64,000 bases of DNA from Sphingobacteriales bacterium (lineage in GTDB: Bacteria > Bacteroidota > Bacteroidia > Sphingobacteriales > Sphingobacteriaceae). Under the pieces are notes generated by a model, which was given only the letters and a program-made list of their open reading frames with translations, was not told the origin of the DNA and ran no database searches. Positions within the stretch are counted from its first letter, which is position 1, and each line of letters begins with the position of its first letter. Positions 43,514 to 53,267 of this stretch are shown piece by piece. The DNA lies in assembly GCA_026390835.1 (NCBI GenBank), contig JAPLFD010000016.1, positions 124,001 to 188,000 on the forward strand, in the 5' to 3' direction. The translations under genes and the position numbers were made by a program.

Positions 43514-46500
43514 ATGAAAAAAAATTTCAAATTTTTACCATTCTTCCTTTTGGTGTTATTAAATATCATTGGCGGAACCAGGGGTTCTGATGCTTTAACC
43601 AGAACACTAAAGATTAACACTGTTTCTTTACCACCTCCTACTATTACCACACTTTCTCCTAACCCAGTAACGGCCGGACAAACCCTAACTATTACTGGAA
43701 CCGAATTTACCGGAGCCACCAGCCTAACTATTGGTGGTGTTTCAGTTCCGTTTACCGTAGCCAGCGCCACGAGTATTACCGTAGTTGTTCCATTAGGAAC
43801 CAGCTCAGGAAAGGTAACTATAACCACCCCTGATGGCACCGCCGATGGCACTGTACAAATAGGCTCAAACACCACCGTACCCAACTCAACTGGTTGGAGT
43901 GGTGCTTGGCAAAAAATAACGACTAGTACAGCCGGTACACTCAGTTCGGTAGTGTTAAATTTAGGGAATACTAGCAGTAATGCTTATGGCCTTTATTTGG
44001 AGCTACACAGTATAGATGCCGATCCTTCTTCGGCTAACCCATTTTTTAAATTTAATAGTTTGATAGCAAGTTCTGCTACCACAACGGTAGCTGCGAATGC
44101 TTCGGCAGGAGAAGTTAACTTCACCTTCGGCAATAGTCCTTTATTAGCTGCAAATACCAACTATTACGTAGTTTTAAAAGCGGCAGCCGGTAGCCCATCA
44201 ATTACTGGCGGTCAGTCGATTTACTTCAACTATGGTCCAACCGATGGAGGTGCAGGCAATAACTTCGGTACCCTATATTACAAGTTTAGTATGGCGCCGT
44301 ATTTAATAGTAATCAATCCTGCAAACATTTCGGTTACAAGTAATCTAACCAATTTTTCAACATGTGTGGGTTTTGCCTCTGTAACTCAAAGCTTCACAGT
44401 AAATGCTAGCTATTTAACAGCTCCCCTCGGTATTGTAGCACCCAGCAATTTTGAAATTTCTACCAATCCAACAACTGGATTTGCAAGCACACTTACTTTA
44501 AATCCCTCTGGTGGTGGCAATACCATTACTTCACTAATCTATGTTCGTTTAGCTACCTCGGCCACTGGAAATCCTTCGGGCAGTATTGCTTTGACTTCCA
44601 CAGGCGCAAGTACAGTGAATGTTGCAGTAAATGGTACAGTAAATGCAAAACCTGCTGTTCCTACTGTAAGTAATGTTACGGCTTGCCAAGATTTATCTTT
44701 ACCGAATACTTTTTTAAGTGCATTAACAGCAACAGGTACCAACTTACTTTGGTATACAAGTGCTACGGGTGGTGTAGGTTCGGCAACGGCACCAACGCCA
44801 AGCGCCAGTAATCCGGGCACCACTTCCTATTGGGTAACACAAACTACAAGTGGTTGCGAAAGTGATAGGGCACAGATTGATGTGTTGATTAATCCAGTTC
44901 CAACTGTTAATCAACCGCCAAACCAAACCATTATCAATGGTACAGCCATTGAGCCAATTAATTTTGTGGGAACCGTACCAAACACAATATATAATTGGAC
45001 CATTTTAAATTCTGGATGGGGTATTCCAACTACCGGAGTTGGAAATATACCTGCTTATGTGGTAACAAGTTCAACCGGTTCTCCATCTAGTGGAACTACT
45101 ATTATTGTTACTCCCACAGCCAATGGTTGTGTGGGTGCACCTCGTAATATTTTATTAACCATTTTAATCCCTTGGATTACTGTTAATGGCACCATAAACC
45201 CATTTAGCACCTGCGAAGGTTCGCCATCGGCTTCACAAAGCTTTAATGTAAGTGGTTCGAATTTAACAGGCCCTCTTTCCATTTCGGCACCCTTTGGCTT
45301 CGAAATTTCTACCAATGAAACAACGGGATTTGCAAGCACACTTACTTTAAATCCATCTAGTGCCGGCACTATCACTGCTTTACCAATCTATGTTCGTTTA
45401 GCCGCATCGGCTACAGGTACACCAATGGGTACTATACAGTTTGCTTCAATTAATAGTAATAATGGTTGGGTTTGGATAGATGTGAGTGGTACAGTCAATG
45501 CAAAATCATCCGCACCTATTGTAAGCAATATAACAACTTGTCCAAACACAAACCTCAGCGCATTAAGTGCCACAGGCAGTAATTTACTTTGGTATACCAG
45601 TGCTACGGGTGGTGTGGGTTCTGCAACTGCACCAACGCCAAGCGCTAGTACTTCGGGCACCACTTCCTATTGGGTAACACAAACCACAAGTGCTTGCGAA
45701 AGTGATAGGGCACGCTTAGATGTCATCGTTCATCCTGTTCCAACAGTTAATCAACCAACTAATGTGCTTGTTCAAAATGGTACAGCTACGCCACCGGTTA
45801 TTTTTACAGGAGCGGTAAGCCCTACAACGTTTGCTTGGACAAGCTCGAACACTTCTTTTGGTCTTTCTGCTGGTGGAACTGGCAATATTGCATCATTTAC
45901 AGCCAATTATACTGGAGGTGGTAATGTGCAGCAGGTGGTATCAACTATTGTGGTAACACCTAGCGCAAACGGCTGTGTAGGTACTGCTAAAACATTCACC
46001 TTTACGCTAAACCTCAATGCGGCCCCAACCAACATTAGTTTAAGCAAAGCCAATCTTTTTGAAGCAAATGCTTTGGGTGCAACGGTTGGCAATTTAAGCA
46101 GTACAGACCCTGATGTGGGAGATACGCATAGCTACACACTTGTAGCTGGATCTGGTGGTGGAGATAATGCTAGTTTTACCATTGTGGGTAATCAATTGAA
46201 AGCAAATGCGGTATTTAATTTTGCTACTAAGCGCTTATACACTGTTCGCATTCGTACTACCGATGCCGGTGGTTTGCCTTTTGAGAAAGAATTTTTGATC
46301 AGCATTAGTAAAACCCCTGTGGTGTTAGGTACCGGAAATGCGCCAAGCACCAAAAAACAAACAGCGCCAAGTGTAAATCCTTCAATTAGTAAGGGCTACA
46401 GTTCGTTTTTAACCGTTACCGGAGAAAACCTAACAGGCTACTCATGGTCGCCAAGTACGGGGTTAAGTGCCAACAATATCGCTAACCCAGTTGCTAGTCC

Positions 46501-46843
46501 TGTTCAAACTACTACGTATAATGTAACGGTTACCAATAGTTTCGGAAGTACTACGGTTGTTCCTATTACCATTACCGTAGTACAAGATTACAACGTAACA
46601 CCAAACAATATTTTAACGCCCAATGGCGATGGTTCAAACGATACCTGGGCGGTTGAAAACATTGCCAGCTATCCGAATAACGAGGTTAAAGTAGTTGACA
46701 AGGCTGGTAGATTGGTTTTTACACAAAAAGGGTATGCAAACACCTGGGATGGGGCTAATTTAACACCAGATACGTATTATTATATTATTATTTTTGGCCC
46801 AGATGTAGCACCTAAAAAGGGATTTATTACTATTATAAGATAA
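43514..46843 (+). CDS. Large type IX-secreted surface protein with IPT, repeated Ig-like modules and type B sorting domain
   Basis: The ATG at 43514 starts the signal peptide (MKKNFKFLPFFLLVLLNIIGG) and gives 1109 residues. An IPT/TIG domain follows (about 40-115, ITTLSPNPVTAGQTLTITGTEF), then a lectin-like segment. Two copies of a 283-residue module occur (44327-45175 and 45176-46015), each with FEISTN-TTGFASTL, LLWYTSATGGVGSATAPTPSAS and VTP-ANGCVG. Next come a cadherin-like domain (NISLSKANLFEANALGATVGNLSSTDPDVGDTHSY), a further Ig-like domain and the C-terminal gliding-motility-type signal (NILTPNGDGSNDTWAVENIASYPNNEVKVVDKAGRLVF). The protein is exported by the T9SS and stays bound to the cell. 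It is probably an adhesin. Confidence 0.9.
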   Translation: MKKNFKFLPFFLLVLLNIIGGTRGSDALTRTLKINTVSLPPPTITTLSPNPVTAGQTLTITGTEFTGATSLTIGGVSVPFTVASATSITVVVPLGTSSGKVTITTPDGTADGTVQIGSNTTVPNSTGWSGAWQKITTSTAGTLSSVVLNLGNTSSNAYGLYLELHSIDADPSSANPFFKFNSLIASSATTTVAANASAGEVNFTFGNSPLLAANTNYYVVLKAAAGSPSITGGQSIYFNYGPTDGGAGNNFGTLYYKFSMAPYLIVINPANISVTSNLTNFSTCVGFASVTQSFTVNASYLTAPLGIVAPSNFEISTNPTTGFASTLTLNPSGGGNTITSLIYVRLATSATGNPSGSIALTSTGASTVNVAVNGTVNAKPAVPTVSNVTACQDLSLPNTFLSALTATGTNLLWYTSATGGVGSATAPTPSASNPGTTSYWVTQTTSGCESDRAQIDVLINPVPTVNQPPNQTIINGTAIEPINFVGTVPNTIYNWTILNSGWGIPTTGVGNIPAYVVTSSTGSPSSGTTIIVTPTANGCVGAPRNILLTILIPWITVNGTINPFSTCEGSPSASQSFNVSGSNLTGPLSISAPFGFEISTNETTGFASTLTLNPSSAGTITALPIYVRLAASATGTPMGTIQFASINSNNGWVWIDVSGTVNAKSSAPIVSNITTCPNTNLSALSATGSNLLWYTSATGGVGSATAPTPSASTSGTTSYWVTQTTSACESDRARLDVIVHPVPTVNQPTNVLVQNGTATPPVIFTGAVSPTTFAWTSSNTSFGLSAGGTGNIASFTANYTGGGNVQQVVSTIVVTPSANGCVGTAKTFTFTLNLNAAPTNISLSKANLFEANALGATVGNLSSTDPDVGDTHSYTLVAGSGGGDNASFTIVGNQLKANAVFNFATKRLYTVRIRTTDAGGLPFEKEFLISISKTPVVLGTGNAPSTKKQTAPSVNPSISKGYSSFLTVTGENLTGYSWSPSTGLSANNIANPVASPVQTTTYNVTVTNSFGSTTVVPITITVVQDYNVTPNNILTPNGDGSNDTWAVENIASYPNNEVKVVDKAGRLVFTQKGYANTWDGANLTPDTYYYIIIFGPDVAPKKGFITIIR

Positions 46844-46865
46844 AAAATCAAAGCAAAATCTCAAC

Positions 46866-47780
46866 ATGAAACACCACATAAAATCAAGAGTTCTGTTAGT
46901 AGCTTTTCTAGTCTTGGCTGGAATTAGTGCTAAAGCACAATTAAATCCTTTAATTGCCCAGTATTTCCAAAATCCATACATAGCTAATCCAGCAATGGCC
47001 GGTATTCAATCGGGCATTCGTGTAAACCTTGGTTTTAAAAGCCAATGGAACAGCGTACCGGGAGCACCAAAAAACACGTCAATTACTGCCGATTATGGTG
47101 GAGGTAAAGTGGGTTTGGGTTTAAATTTATATAAAGATCAAGCCGGTTTGTTAGATCGTACTAAAATGGTAGCAACATATGCCTATCATCTACCCTTTAG
47201 TGATGAAGATAAAAGTTTAAGTTTTGGTCTGTCTTTGGGTATCCAAAACGAGCGTTTAAATACCAATGCCATTATAGGTTCGGTAAATGATCCCTTAGCG
47301 CTTGGCTTCAACAATAGAGAAACTATTTTAGATGGCGATTTTGGTGTGGCCTATACCAGTAATAAATTAACTATTGAAGGCTCCCTGATTAACCTAAAAA
47401 AACAGTTAATGGCTGAAGATCAAAACACTGCTGATTATAGCACCTTTTATACCGCTGCTAGTTACCGTTTTAACTTTGCCGATTGGCAAGTAACTCCCAA
47501 ATTGGCGTATCGTGGGGTAAGAAATTATAAAGACATGATTGACTTTGGCGCAGAGGTAAAAACTTTTTCTCAACAATTGGGTTTAAGCACCTTATACCAT
47601 AGCAACAAAAGTTACAGTTTCGGGTTAACCTATCAGAAAAACAAACAGTGGCAATTATTAGCAAGTTATACTACCCCGGCTACGCCTATTCAAACCTACT
47701 CTAACGGAAGTTTTGAGGTTGGCTTGCAACTGAATCTTAGTAAGATTAAACGTGACGAAAAAGTAGATATTAAAAACTAA
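46866..47780 (+). CDS. PorP/SprF family type IX secretion membrane protein
   Basis: The 304-residue protein has a signal peptide (ending SAKAQ). It shows the PorP/SprF pattern QLNPLIAQYFQNPYIANPAMAGIQSGIRVNLGFKSQWNSVPGAPKNTSITADYGGGKVGLGLNLYKDQAG, followed by beta-barrel strands such as LSFGLSLGIQNERL and SYSFGLTYQKNKQW. Members pair with a neighbouring large T9SS cargo with a type B sorting signal and help attach it to the outer membrane. Here the cargo gene ends 22 bases upstream. A weak hairpin with a T run (47791-47824) separates it from the converging amidase gene. Confidence 0.92.
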   Translation: MKHHIKSRVLLVAFLVLAGISAKAQLNPLIAQYFQNPYIANPAMAGIQSGIRVNLGFKSQWNSVPGAPKNTSITADYGGGKVGLGLNLYKDQAGLLDRTKMVATYAYHLPFSDEDKSLSFGLSLGIQNERLNTNAIIGSVNDPLALGFNNRETILDGDFGVAYTSNKLTIEGSLINLKKQLMAEDQNTADYSTFYTAASYRFNFADWQVTPKLAYRGVRNYKDMIDFGAEVKTFSQQLGLSTLYHSNKSYSFGLTYQKNKQWQLLASYTTPATPIQTYSNGSFEVGLQLNLSKIKRDEKVDIKN

Positions 47781-47828
47781 GAATTTTACCAAAAAGGGCT
47801 TCAGAATTTATGAGGCCTTTTTTATGCT

Positions 47829-48644
47829 TTAATACTTGCAGTATACGTTGTAAAGCGCTCGTAAATCTTCCTCATTTAAATCGCTTCCATCGTTTTTCCC
47901 TAAAAAATGCCGTTTGAATGCAGCCATAGCTGCGGCGCCATCTTTGGTATCGTATCCAATAACTCTGAGGGCTACAAGCGGCTCGAATGTAGTTGGAATA
48001 GGCTCGGTAAGCAGAGGTGCTGGCATGTAACCAAAACCTTTTTCTGCCAATTTTGCCCAAGGAAAATAGACACTAGGGTCTACCTTTCGGGTAGGGGCAA
48101 TATCCGAATGCCCAATAAAATTAGCTTGTGGAATAGTATAGCTTGTTTTTAGTTTTTGCAATAAACTTAGTAAGGCATCTATTTGTACTTCTGTAAATGG
48201 ACTTTTGCCAGTATTATCTAATTCTATGCCAATGGCTACCGAATTAATGTCCGTAATACTTCCCCACTTGGCCACACCGCCATGCCAAGCTCGTAAATAG
48301 TCGTTTAGTAGTTGGGTTATGGTGCCATCGGCACCAATAAGGTAGTGGGCACTGACTTGTGTTTTGGCTTGCGTAAACGTTTTAAGGGTTTCCTGTGTAC
48401 TTTTTTGCGCCGTATGATGAATGATTACGTAATTAGGCTTACGCAGATTAAAATTTACGGTAGACACCCATTGGCTGGCTAAAGCATTTCCTGTAGAATC
48501 TACAAAGGCGTTTGTTTCCTTCTTTTTTAATTCTTTGCTAAAGCTTCTGATTTGCTTGGTATATATTTTCTCACTCCCTCTATAGGGGTTGCTGGCACAA
48601 GAGGCTAATAGAGCTACTAAACCGATTCCAACAATTTTGCGCAT
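47829..48644 (-). CDS. N-acetylmuramoyl-L-alanine amidase (Amidase_2), lipoprotein
   Basis: The protein has 271 residues with lipobox LLASC (Cys16). The zinc-amidase domain has YVIIHHTAQKS (first His ligand), SAHYLIGADGTITQLL, WHGGVAKWGSITDINSVAIGIELDN, and NFIGHSDIAPTRKVDPSVYFPW with the second His and the conserved Lys/Asp pattern of AmpD-like enzymes. It cuts the bond between N-acetylmuramic acid and L-Ala in peptidoglycan, acting in the periplasm. The C-terminal 65 residues look like a small helical cell-wall binding extension. The gene starts 5 bases after the gltX stop, so it is co-transcribed with gltX. Confidence 0.92.
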   Translation of the reverse strand: MRKIVGIGLVALLASCASNPYRGSEKIYTKQIRSFSKELKKKETNAFVDSTGNALASQWVSTVNFNLRKPNYVIIHHTAQKSTQETLKTFTQAKTQVSAHYLIGADGTITQLLNDYLRAWHGGVAKWGSITDINSVAIGIELDNTGKSPFTEVQIDALLSLLQKLKTSYTIPQANFIGHSDIAPTRKVDPSVYFPWAKLAEKGFGYMPAPLLTEPIPTTFEPLVALRVIGYDTKDGAAAMAAFKRHFLGKNDGSDLNEEDLRALYNVYCKY

Positions 48645-48649
48645 AGGCT

Positions 48650-50164
48650 CTAGATGGCAAATAGCGGTAAAGCGTGTTGTATTCTTTGTAAGGTTTTCTC
48701 CTTACCAATAGTTGCGGCAATATCGAACACGGCAGGCCCAAATTTACCGCCTACCAACATGATGCGGAAAGGAAGCATGAGTTCGCCTACTTTTAATCCG
48801 GCTTGTTCGCCTTGGGTTTTAAACAGCTCTTCAAGGGCGACACTATCCCAGGTGCTTAGTTGGTTATATTTTGTGCTTAATGTATTAAAGAAAACTTCTT
48901 TTTCCGCACTCCATTTGGGTTTCACTGAATCTACATCTATGCTTGTTGGTTCTATAAAGAAGAAAGACGCCTGTGGCCAGAAATCGCTTAAGAGTACAAG
49001 ACGTTCTTTTACCAATTCGAGTATGTGTTTAAAATAGGCATCGTTCGCAATTTCAGGTTTCGCCAAAAAGCGGTATACTTCCTCTGCCAATCGAGTTTCG
49101 TCTAAGCGTTTTATCCATTCGGCATTGTACCATTTGGCCTTTTCAAAATCAAATTTAGCACCTGCATGGCTTACTCTGCTTAGGTCAAACTTTTCAATCA
49201 ATTCGGCTAAGCTAAACACTTCTTGGTCGGTGCCATCGTTCCAGCCCAATAGGGCCAATAGGTTTATAAATGCTTCGGGTAAAAACCCCAATTCTCTAAA
49301 TCCGGGGGTTAATTCTCCCGAGTTGGGGTCTTTCCAATTCATGGCGAATACCGGGAATCCGAGTCTATCCCCATCGCGTTTGCTTAATTTTCCGTTGCCA
49401 TCTGGCTTTAATATGAGGGGTAAATGTGCCCATTGTGGCATCTCTGCTTTCCAGCCCAAATACTCCCATAACAAGAGGTGTACCGGTGCCGAGGGCAACC
49501 ACTCTTCGCCTCTAAAGGCGTGGCTAATTTTCATTAAATAATCGTCAACCACCACGGCTAAATGGTAGGTAGGCATGCCGTCGGCTTTTAGCAATACTTT
49601 ATCGTCAACCAAATTGGTATCGAAACTAACTTCACCACGAATCATATCGGTAAAGTGCACGGTTTCGTTAGCCGGCATTTTAATGCGGATGACATGTGGT
49701 GTGCCACTAGTTAAAAGTTGTGCTACTTCTTCGGCTGCTAGGCTGGTAGAATTGCGTAACTGCGCTCTATAAGCTTGCCCGTATTGAAAATTGGGAACTT
49801 CTTTTCTCCATTTATCTAATTCTTCGGGGGTATCAAAGGCATAATAGGCATGTCCTTGCGCTACCAATTGTTCTGTATACTTGCGGTAGTTTGCCTTGCG
49901 TTCGCTTTGGCGGTATGGGGCAAAGGGCCCACCCACGTGCGGACCTTCATCGGGCTGTAAACCACACCAGTTTAAACAATCTAAAATGTATTGTTCGGCT
50001 CCTGCTACAAAGCGGGTTTGGTCGGTATCTTCGATGCGTAACACAAAGGTGCCCTTGTGTTTTTTTGCAAATAAATAATTAAATAATACGGTTCTTACGC
50101 CGCCTAGGTGCAATCCACCGGTAGGGCTAGGCGCAAATCGTACTCTTATGTTGGTAGCTTGCAT
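48650..50164 (-). CDS. gltX: Glutamate--tRNA ligase
   Basis: The ATG at 50164 gives 504 residues. An in-frame TTG three codons upstream lies inside the -7 box and is rejected. The HIGH-type motif is in RFAPSPTGGLHLGGVRTVLFNYL, and the KMSKS-type motif is KLSKRDGDRLGF. FVLRIEDTDQTRF and HLLLWEYLGWKAEMPQWAHLPLILKPDG are typical. The C-terminal anticodon-binding domain (about 330-504) is complete. It charges tRNA-Glu in the cytosol. Whether it also charges tRNA-Gln was not examined. Confidence 0.97.
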   Translation of the reverse strand: MQATNIRVRFAPSPTGGLHLGGVRTVLFNYLFAKKHKGTFVLRIEDTDQTRFVAGAEQYILDCLNWCGLQPDEGPHVGGPFAPYRQSERKANYRKYTEQLVAQGHAYYAFDTPEELDKWRKEVPNFQYGQAYRAQLRNSTSLAAEEVAQLLTSGTPHVIRIKMPANETVHFTDMIRGEVSFDTNLVDDKVLLKADGMPTYHLAVVVDDYLMKISHAFRGEEWLPSAPVHLLLWEYLGWKAEMPQWAHLPLILKPDGNGKLSKRDGDRLGFPVFAMNWKDPNSGELTPGFRELGFLPEAFINLLALLGWNDGTDQEVFSLAELIEKFDLSRVSHAGAKFDFEKAKWYNAEWIKRLDETRLAEEVYRFLAKPEIANDAYFKHILELVKERLVLLSDFWPQASFFFIEPTSIDVDSVKPKWSAEKEVFFNTLSTKYNQLSTWDSVALEELFKTQGEQAGLKVGELMLPFRIMLVGGKFGPAVFDIAATIGKEKTLQRIQHALPLFAI

Positions 50165-50170
50165 AGCTAA

Positions 50171-50178
50171 CAAAGATA
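50171..50178 (-). promoter_or_regulatory. -7 box of the gltX promoter
   Basis: On the minus strand TATCTTTG matches TAnnTTTG exactly and lies 6 bases before the chosen ATG, so the gltX mRNA probably has almost no leader. Confidence 0.55.
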
Positions 50179-50275
50179 CGGTTTTGCTCGTGATGTACTC
50201 ATAGCTAGTGGTCGAAGATAGGTGTAGGTACTATGCTTTTTACTTATTATCTTGCTTATTCAATTTTAAAATTTG

Positions 50276-52663
50276 ATGAAAAGACTTGGTATAACCCTTT
50301 TGTTTTTAGCTTCTGTAAAGCTATTCGCACAAAATTTAGCTCCCCTAAGTGTCGAAAAAATTATGCGCAATCCGCAATGGATAGGCGTAGCGCCCAGCAA
50401 TGTGGCTTGGGGCTTAAGTAGTAACAAAGTATATTTTAATTGGAATCCGGATAAAAAAACAACCGATCCTTTGTTTAGTATTGGCTTAACTGGTACCAAA
50501 CCGCAAGTTGTTAGCGATGCCGAAGAGCAAAGTTTGAATAGACGAAACGTGGTTTTCAATAGGCAAAAAACCCAAGCTCTTTTTGAGCGTAATGGCGATT
50601 TATTTCTTTTAGCTATAGCCAGTGGTAAAGAAAAAGCGCTAAGCAATACTGTTGAAAGAGAAAGCAATGCTTCATTTTCTGGCGATGAGCGTGCGGTTAT
50701 TTTTCAAAAAGGAGAAAATTTATTTAGCATTTCTTTGATTGATGGAAGTTTAACGCAACTAAGCAATTTATCTAGAGCTAAAAAGCGTGGAGAGCCTAGT
50801 TTAAGCAAACAAGATCAGTGGTTAAAAAACGACCAATTGCAAACCTTCGATTTTTTAAGCCAAGAGGCTGCTCAGCAAAAAACTGCCGATGCAGAACGCA
50901 AGGCCAATGAACCTATCCGCCCAAAAGAGTTTAGTTTAGATGATAAAAGTTCATTGAGTAGTATTAAGGCCAGTCCCGATGCTCGTTATTTGGTGTTTAA
51001 AATCAGTAAAAATCCAGAAGGAAATCAAAATACGATTGTGCCCAATTATATAACCGCTTCCGGCTATGTAGAAGACATTCCGGGGCGTACTAAAGTGGGT
51101 AATCAATTGGCCACGTACCAAAGTTATGTGTACGATCGTATCCGCGATACTATATATACTATTGCTACCAAAGACATACCGGGCATTAAAGATTTACCCG
51201 ATTATGTAAAAGATTATCCTAAACAATTAGAAGAACGCACTAAAAAGAATGAAGACCGCAAGGTGAGTATTGTGGGTCCGTATTGGAACGATGCTGGTAC
51301 CCAAGCTGTGGTATTGGTTTATGCTTTAGATAATAAAGATCGCTGGGTGATGAAGTTAGATCCGAGTACGGGTCAGTTAAGCTTGTTGGATCGTCAGCGT
51401 GATGAGGCTTGGATTGGTGGTCCGGGTATTGGCGGCAGCTTTGGTGGTGCCAACATAGGGTGGATTAACCACGAAACTATTTATTACCAAAGTGAAGCTA
51501 GCGGTTATTCTCACATTTATACGCAAAATATAAGCGGTGGGGCTAAAAAACAACTTACTTCTGGTAAGTGGGAGGTGCAAAGCCTACGCTTATCTACCGA
51601 TAAAAAAACCTTTTACTTTAGTGCAAACAAGCAACATCCGGGTATTACACATTTCTACCGCATGCCAACAAATGGAGGAGAAATTACCCAACTTACTAGC
51701 ATGAAGGGTGGTAATGAAGTAAGCCTTTCGCCCGATGAAAAATGGTTGGCCATTCGTTATTCGTACAGCAATAAACCTTGGGAATTGTATTTGCAAGAAA
51801 ATAAGCCAGGTGCCAAAGCCAAACAAATTACGCAATCAACCTCGGCCGAGTTTAAGAGCTATGCATGGAGAGAACCGGACCTGATTAGCTTTAAAAATAG
51901 GTATGGTGCCGATGTATATGCTAGGCTGTATGTGCCTACAAAACCGCACCCAGATAAACCAGCGGTGGTGTTTGTGCACGGAGCCGGTTATTTGCAAAAT
52001 GTGCATTATTGGTGGAGCCAGTATTTTAGAGAATTTATGTTTAATAATTTACTGACGGATGCTGGTTATACCGTTTTAGATATTGATTATACAGCTAGTT
52101 CGGGTTATGGCCGCGATCACCGTACGGGTATTTACCGCCACATGGGGGGCAAAGATTTAAGCGACCAAGTGGATGGTGTGAAATTATTGGTAGAGAAATA
52201 TGGAGTAAATCCGAAACACGTGGGTTTATATGGCGGTTCTTATGGCGGTTTTATTACCCTAATGGGCCTACTAACCGAACCGGAAGTATTTAGCTCGGGA
52301 GCTGCCCTGCGTTCGGTAACCGATTGGGCGCATTACAACCATGGCTACACATCCAACATTTTAAACGAACCCGCTTTAGATGAAAAAGCCTACAAACAAA
52401 GTTCGCCCATTTATTTTGCCGATGGGTTAAAAGGAAATTTATTGATGTGCCACGGCATGGTTGATGAAAACGTACAGTTTCAGGATATTGTTCGCTTTAG
52501 CCAGCGCTTAATAGAGTTGGGTAAAAACAACTGGGAGTTGGCGGTATTTCCGGTAGAAGACCACGGCTTTACCGAGCCAGCCAGCTGGACCGATGAGTAT
52601 AAACGAATTTTTAACTTATTTGAGCGTACCTTAAAACCATCCCCTAAAATTGCAGGAGATTAA
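50276..52663 (+). CDS. S9 family prolyl oligopeptidase/DPP IV-like peptidase
   Basis: The ATG at 50276 gives 795 residues with a signal peptide (MKRLGITLLFLASVKLFAQ). A WD40-like beta-propeller (about 60-510) is seen as LSKQDQWLKNDQLQTFDF, ISGGAKKQLTSGKWEVQSLRLS and VSLSPDEKWLAIRYS. The alpha/beta-hydrolase follows, with nucleophile Ser655 in GLYGGSYGGF, Asp in MCHGMVDENVQFQD and His in VEDHGFTEP. It is a periplasmic or secreted serine peptidase removing dipeptides or cutting after Pro-type residues. The start is 111 bases from the divergent gltX. The next gene converges 16 bases after the stop. Confidence 0.93.
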   Translation: MKRLGITLLFLASVKLFAQNLAPLSVEKIMRNPQWIGVAPSNVAWGLSSNKVYFNWNPDKKTTDPLFSIGLTGTKPQVVSDAEEQSLNRRNVVFNRQKTQALFERNGDLFLLAIASGKEKALSNTVERESNASFSGDERAVIFQKGENLFSISLIDGSLTQLSNLSRAKKRGEPSLSKQDQWLKNDQLQTFDFLSQEAAQQKTADAERKANEPIRPKEFSLDDKSSLSSIKASPDARYLVFKISKNPEGNQNTIVPNYITASGYVEDIPGRTKVGNQLATYQSYVYDRIRDTIYTIATKDIPGIKDLPDYVKDYPKQLEERTKKNEDRKVSIVGPYWNDAGTQAVVLVYALDNKDRWVMKLDPSTGQLSLLDRQRDEAWIGGPGIGGSFGGANIGWINHETIYYQSEASGYSHIYTQNISGGAKKQLTSGKWEVQSLRLSTDKKTFYFSANKQHPGITHFYRMPTNGGEITQLTSMKGGNEVSLSPDEKWLAIRYSYSNKPWELYLQENKPGAKAKQITQSTSAEFKSYAWREPDLISFKNRYGADVYARLYVPTKPHPDKPAVVFVHGAGYLQNVHYWWSQYFREFMFNNLLTDAGYTVLDIDYTASSGYGRDHRTGIYRHMGGKDLSDQVDGVKLLVEKYGVNPKHVGLYGGSYGGFITLMGLLTEPEVFSSGAALRSVTDWAHYNHGYTSNILNEPALDEKAYKQSSPIYFADGLKGNLLMCHGMVDENVQFQDIVRFSQRLIELGKNNWELAVFPVEDHGFTEPASWTDEYKRIFNLFERTLKPSPKIAGD

Positions 52664-52679
52664 AATGGTATTTTAAAGC

Positions 52680-53264
52680 TCATCTTTTCCATTGAAAGGT
52701 TTTGATGAATACATCAATATCCTTTTTTATGAAGTTGAGCACAGGTTTTATAGAATCTATTCGAGGTTGTTCGTTAAAATACAGGGCAGCCCGTAGGTAG
52801 TTTTTACTGCTATCGGTAAGGTAAAACTGTACGGCCGATGCGGTATTACCCGCTATGGTGTAGTAAATGCCGTATACCTTTTTTTCGGGGTAGTAAATAA
52901 TGCCCTCATCAATGGCGGTGGCTTTTACGGTATGTTTAAAAACAAAGGTGCGGGCATCTTCGCTGAGTTGGTTGAGCATTGTCGGAGAGTTTATGGGCAA
53001 GTAGCTCAAGTGCAGTCGGCCGTTAAATTGCGGAAATGCGACATCGATCCAATAGGGTTTAGCATCCGCTCGGGTATCAGCTTGTACCTGGGCATATACC
53101 GGATAGTCAAATCCATAGGGGGCATTTGCCCGATAGCTTTGGTATTTTTTTTCTGGGAAATCTATTCTAAAATATCCTCGAGGCTTAGGTGTGTAATTAC
53201 TCCCGCAAGCACTAAAAATCAAACCCATACCCAATATAGCTAGGATTACTTTGGGAAAACTCAT
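52680..53264 (-). CDS. gldD: Gliding motility lipoprotein GldD
   Basis: The protein has 194 residues with lipobox IFSAC (Cys20). The GldD core is visible: YTPKPRGYFRIDFPEKKYQSY, PYGFDYPVYAQV, WIDVAFPQFNGRLHLSYLPI, GIIYYPEKKVYGIYYTIAGNTASAVQFYLTDSSKNYLRAALYFN and the C-terminal PVLNFIKKDIDVFIKTFQW. GldD is a lipoprotein needed for gliding and for full type IX secretion in Flavobacterium. Its presence matches the T9SS cargo gene in this window. It is last in a leftward cluster and starts 3 bases after the aroE stop. Confidence 0.95.
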   Translation of the reverse strand: MSFPKVILAILGMGLIFSACGSNYTPKPRGYFRIDFPEKKYQSYRANAPYGFDYPVYAQVQADTRADAKPYWIDVAFPQFNGRLHLSYLPINSPTMLNQLSEDARTFVFKHTVKATAIDEGIIYYPEKKVYGIYYTIAGNTASAVQFYLTDSSKNYLRAALYFNEQPRIDSIKPVLNFIKKDIDVFIKTFQWKR

Positions 53265-53267
53265 GGC

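Noticed and set aside
50164-50173. TTG start for gltX three codons upstream
   Set aside because: The TTG overlaps the -7 promoter box, so it is probably not in the transcript; the ATG at 50164 fits the family start.
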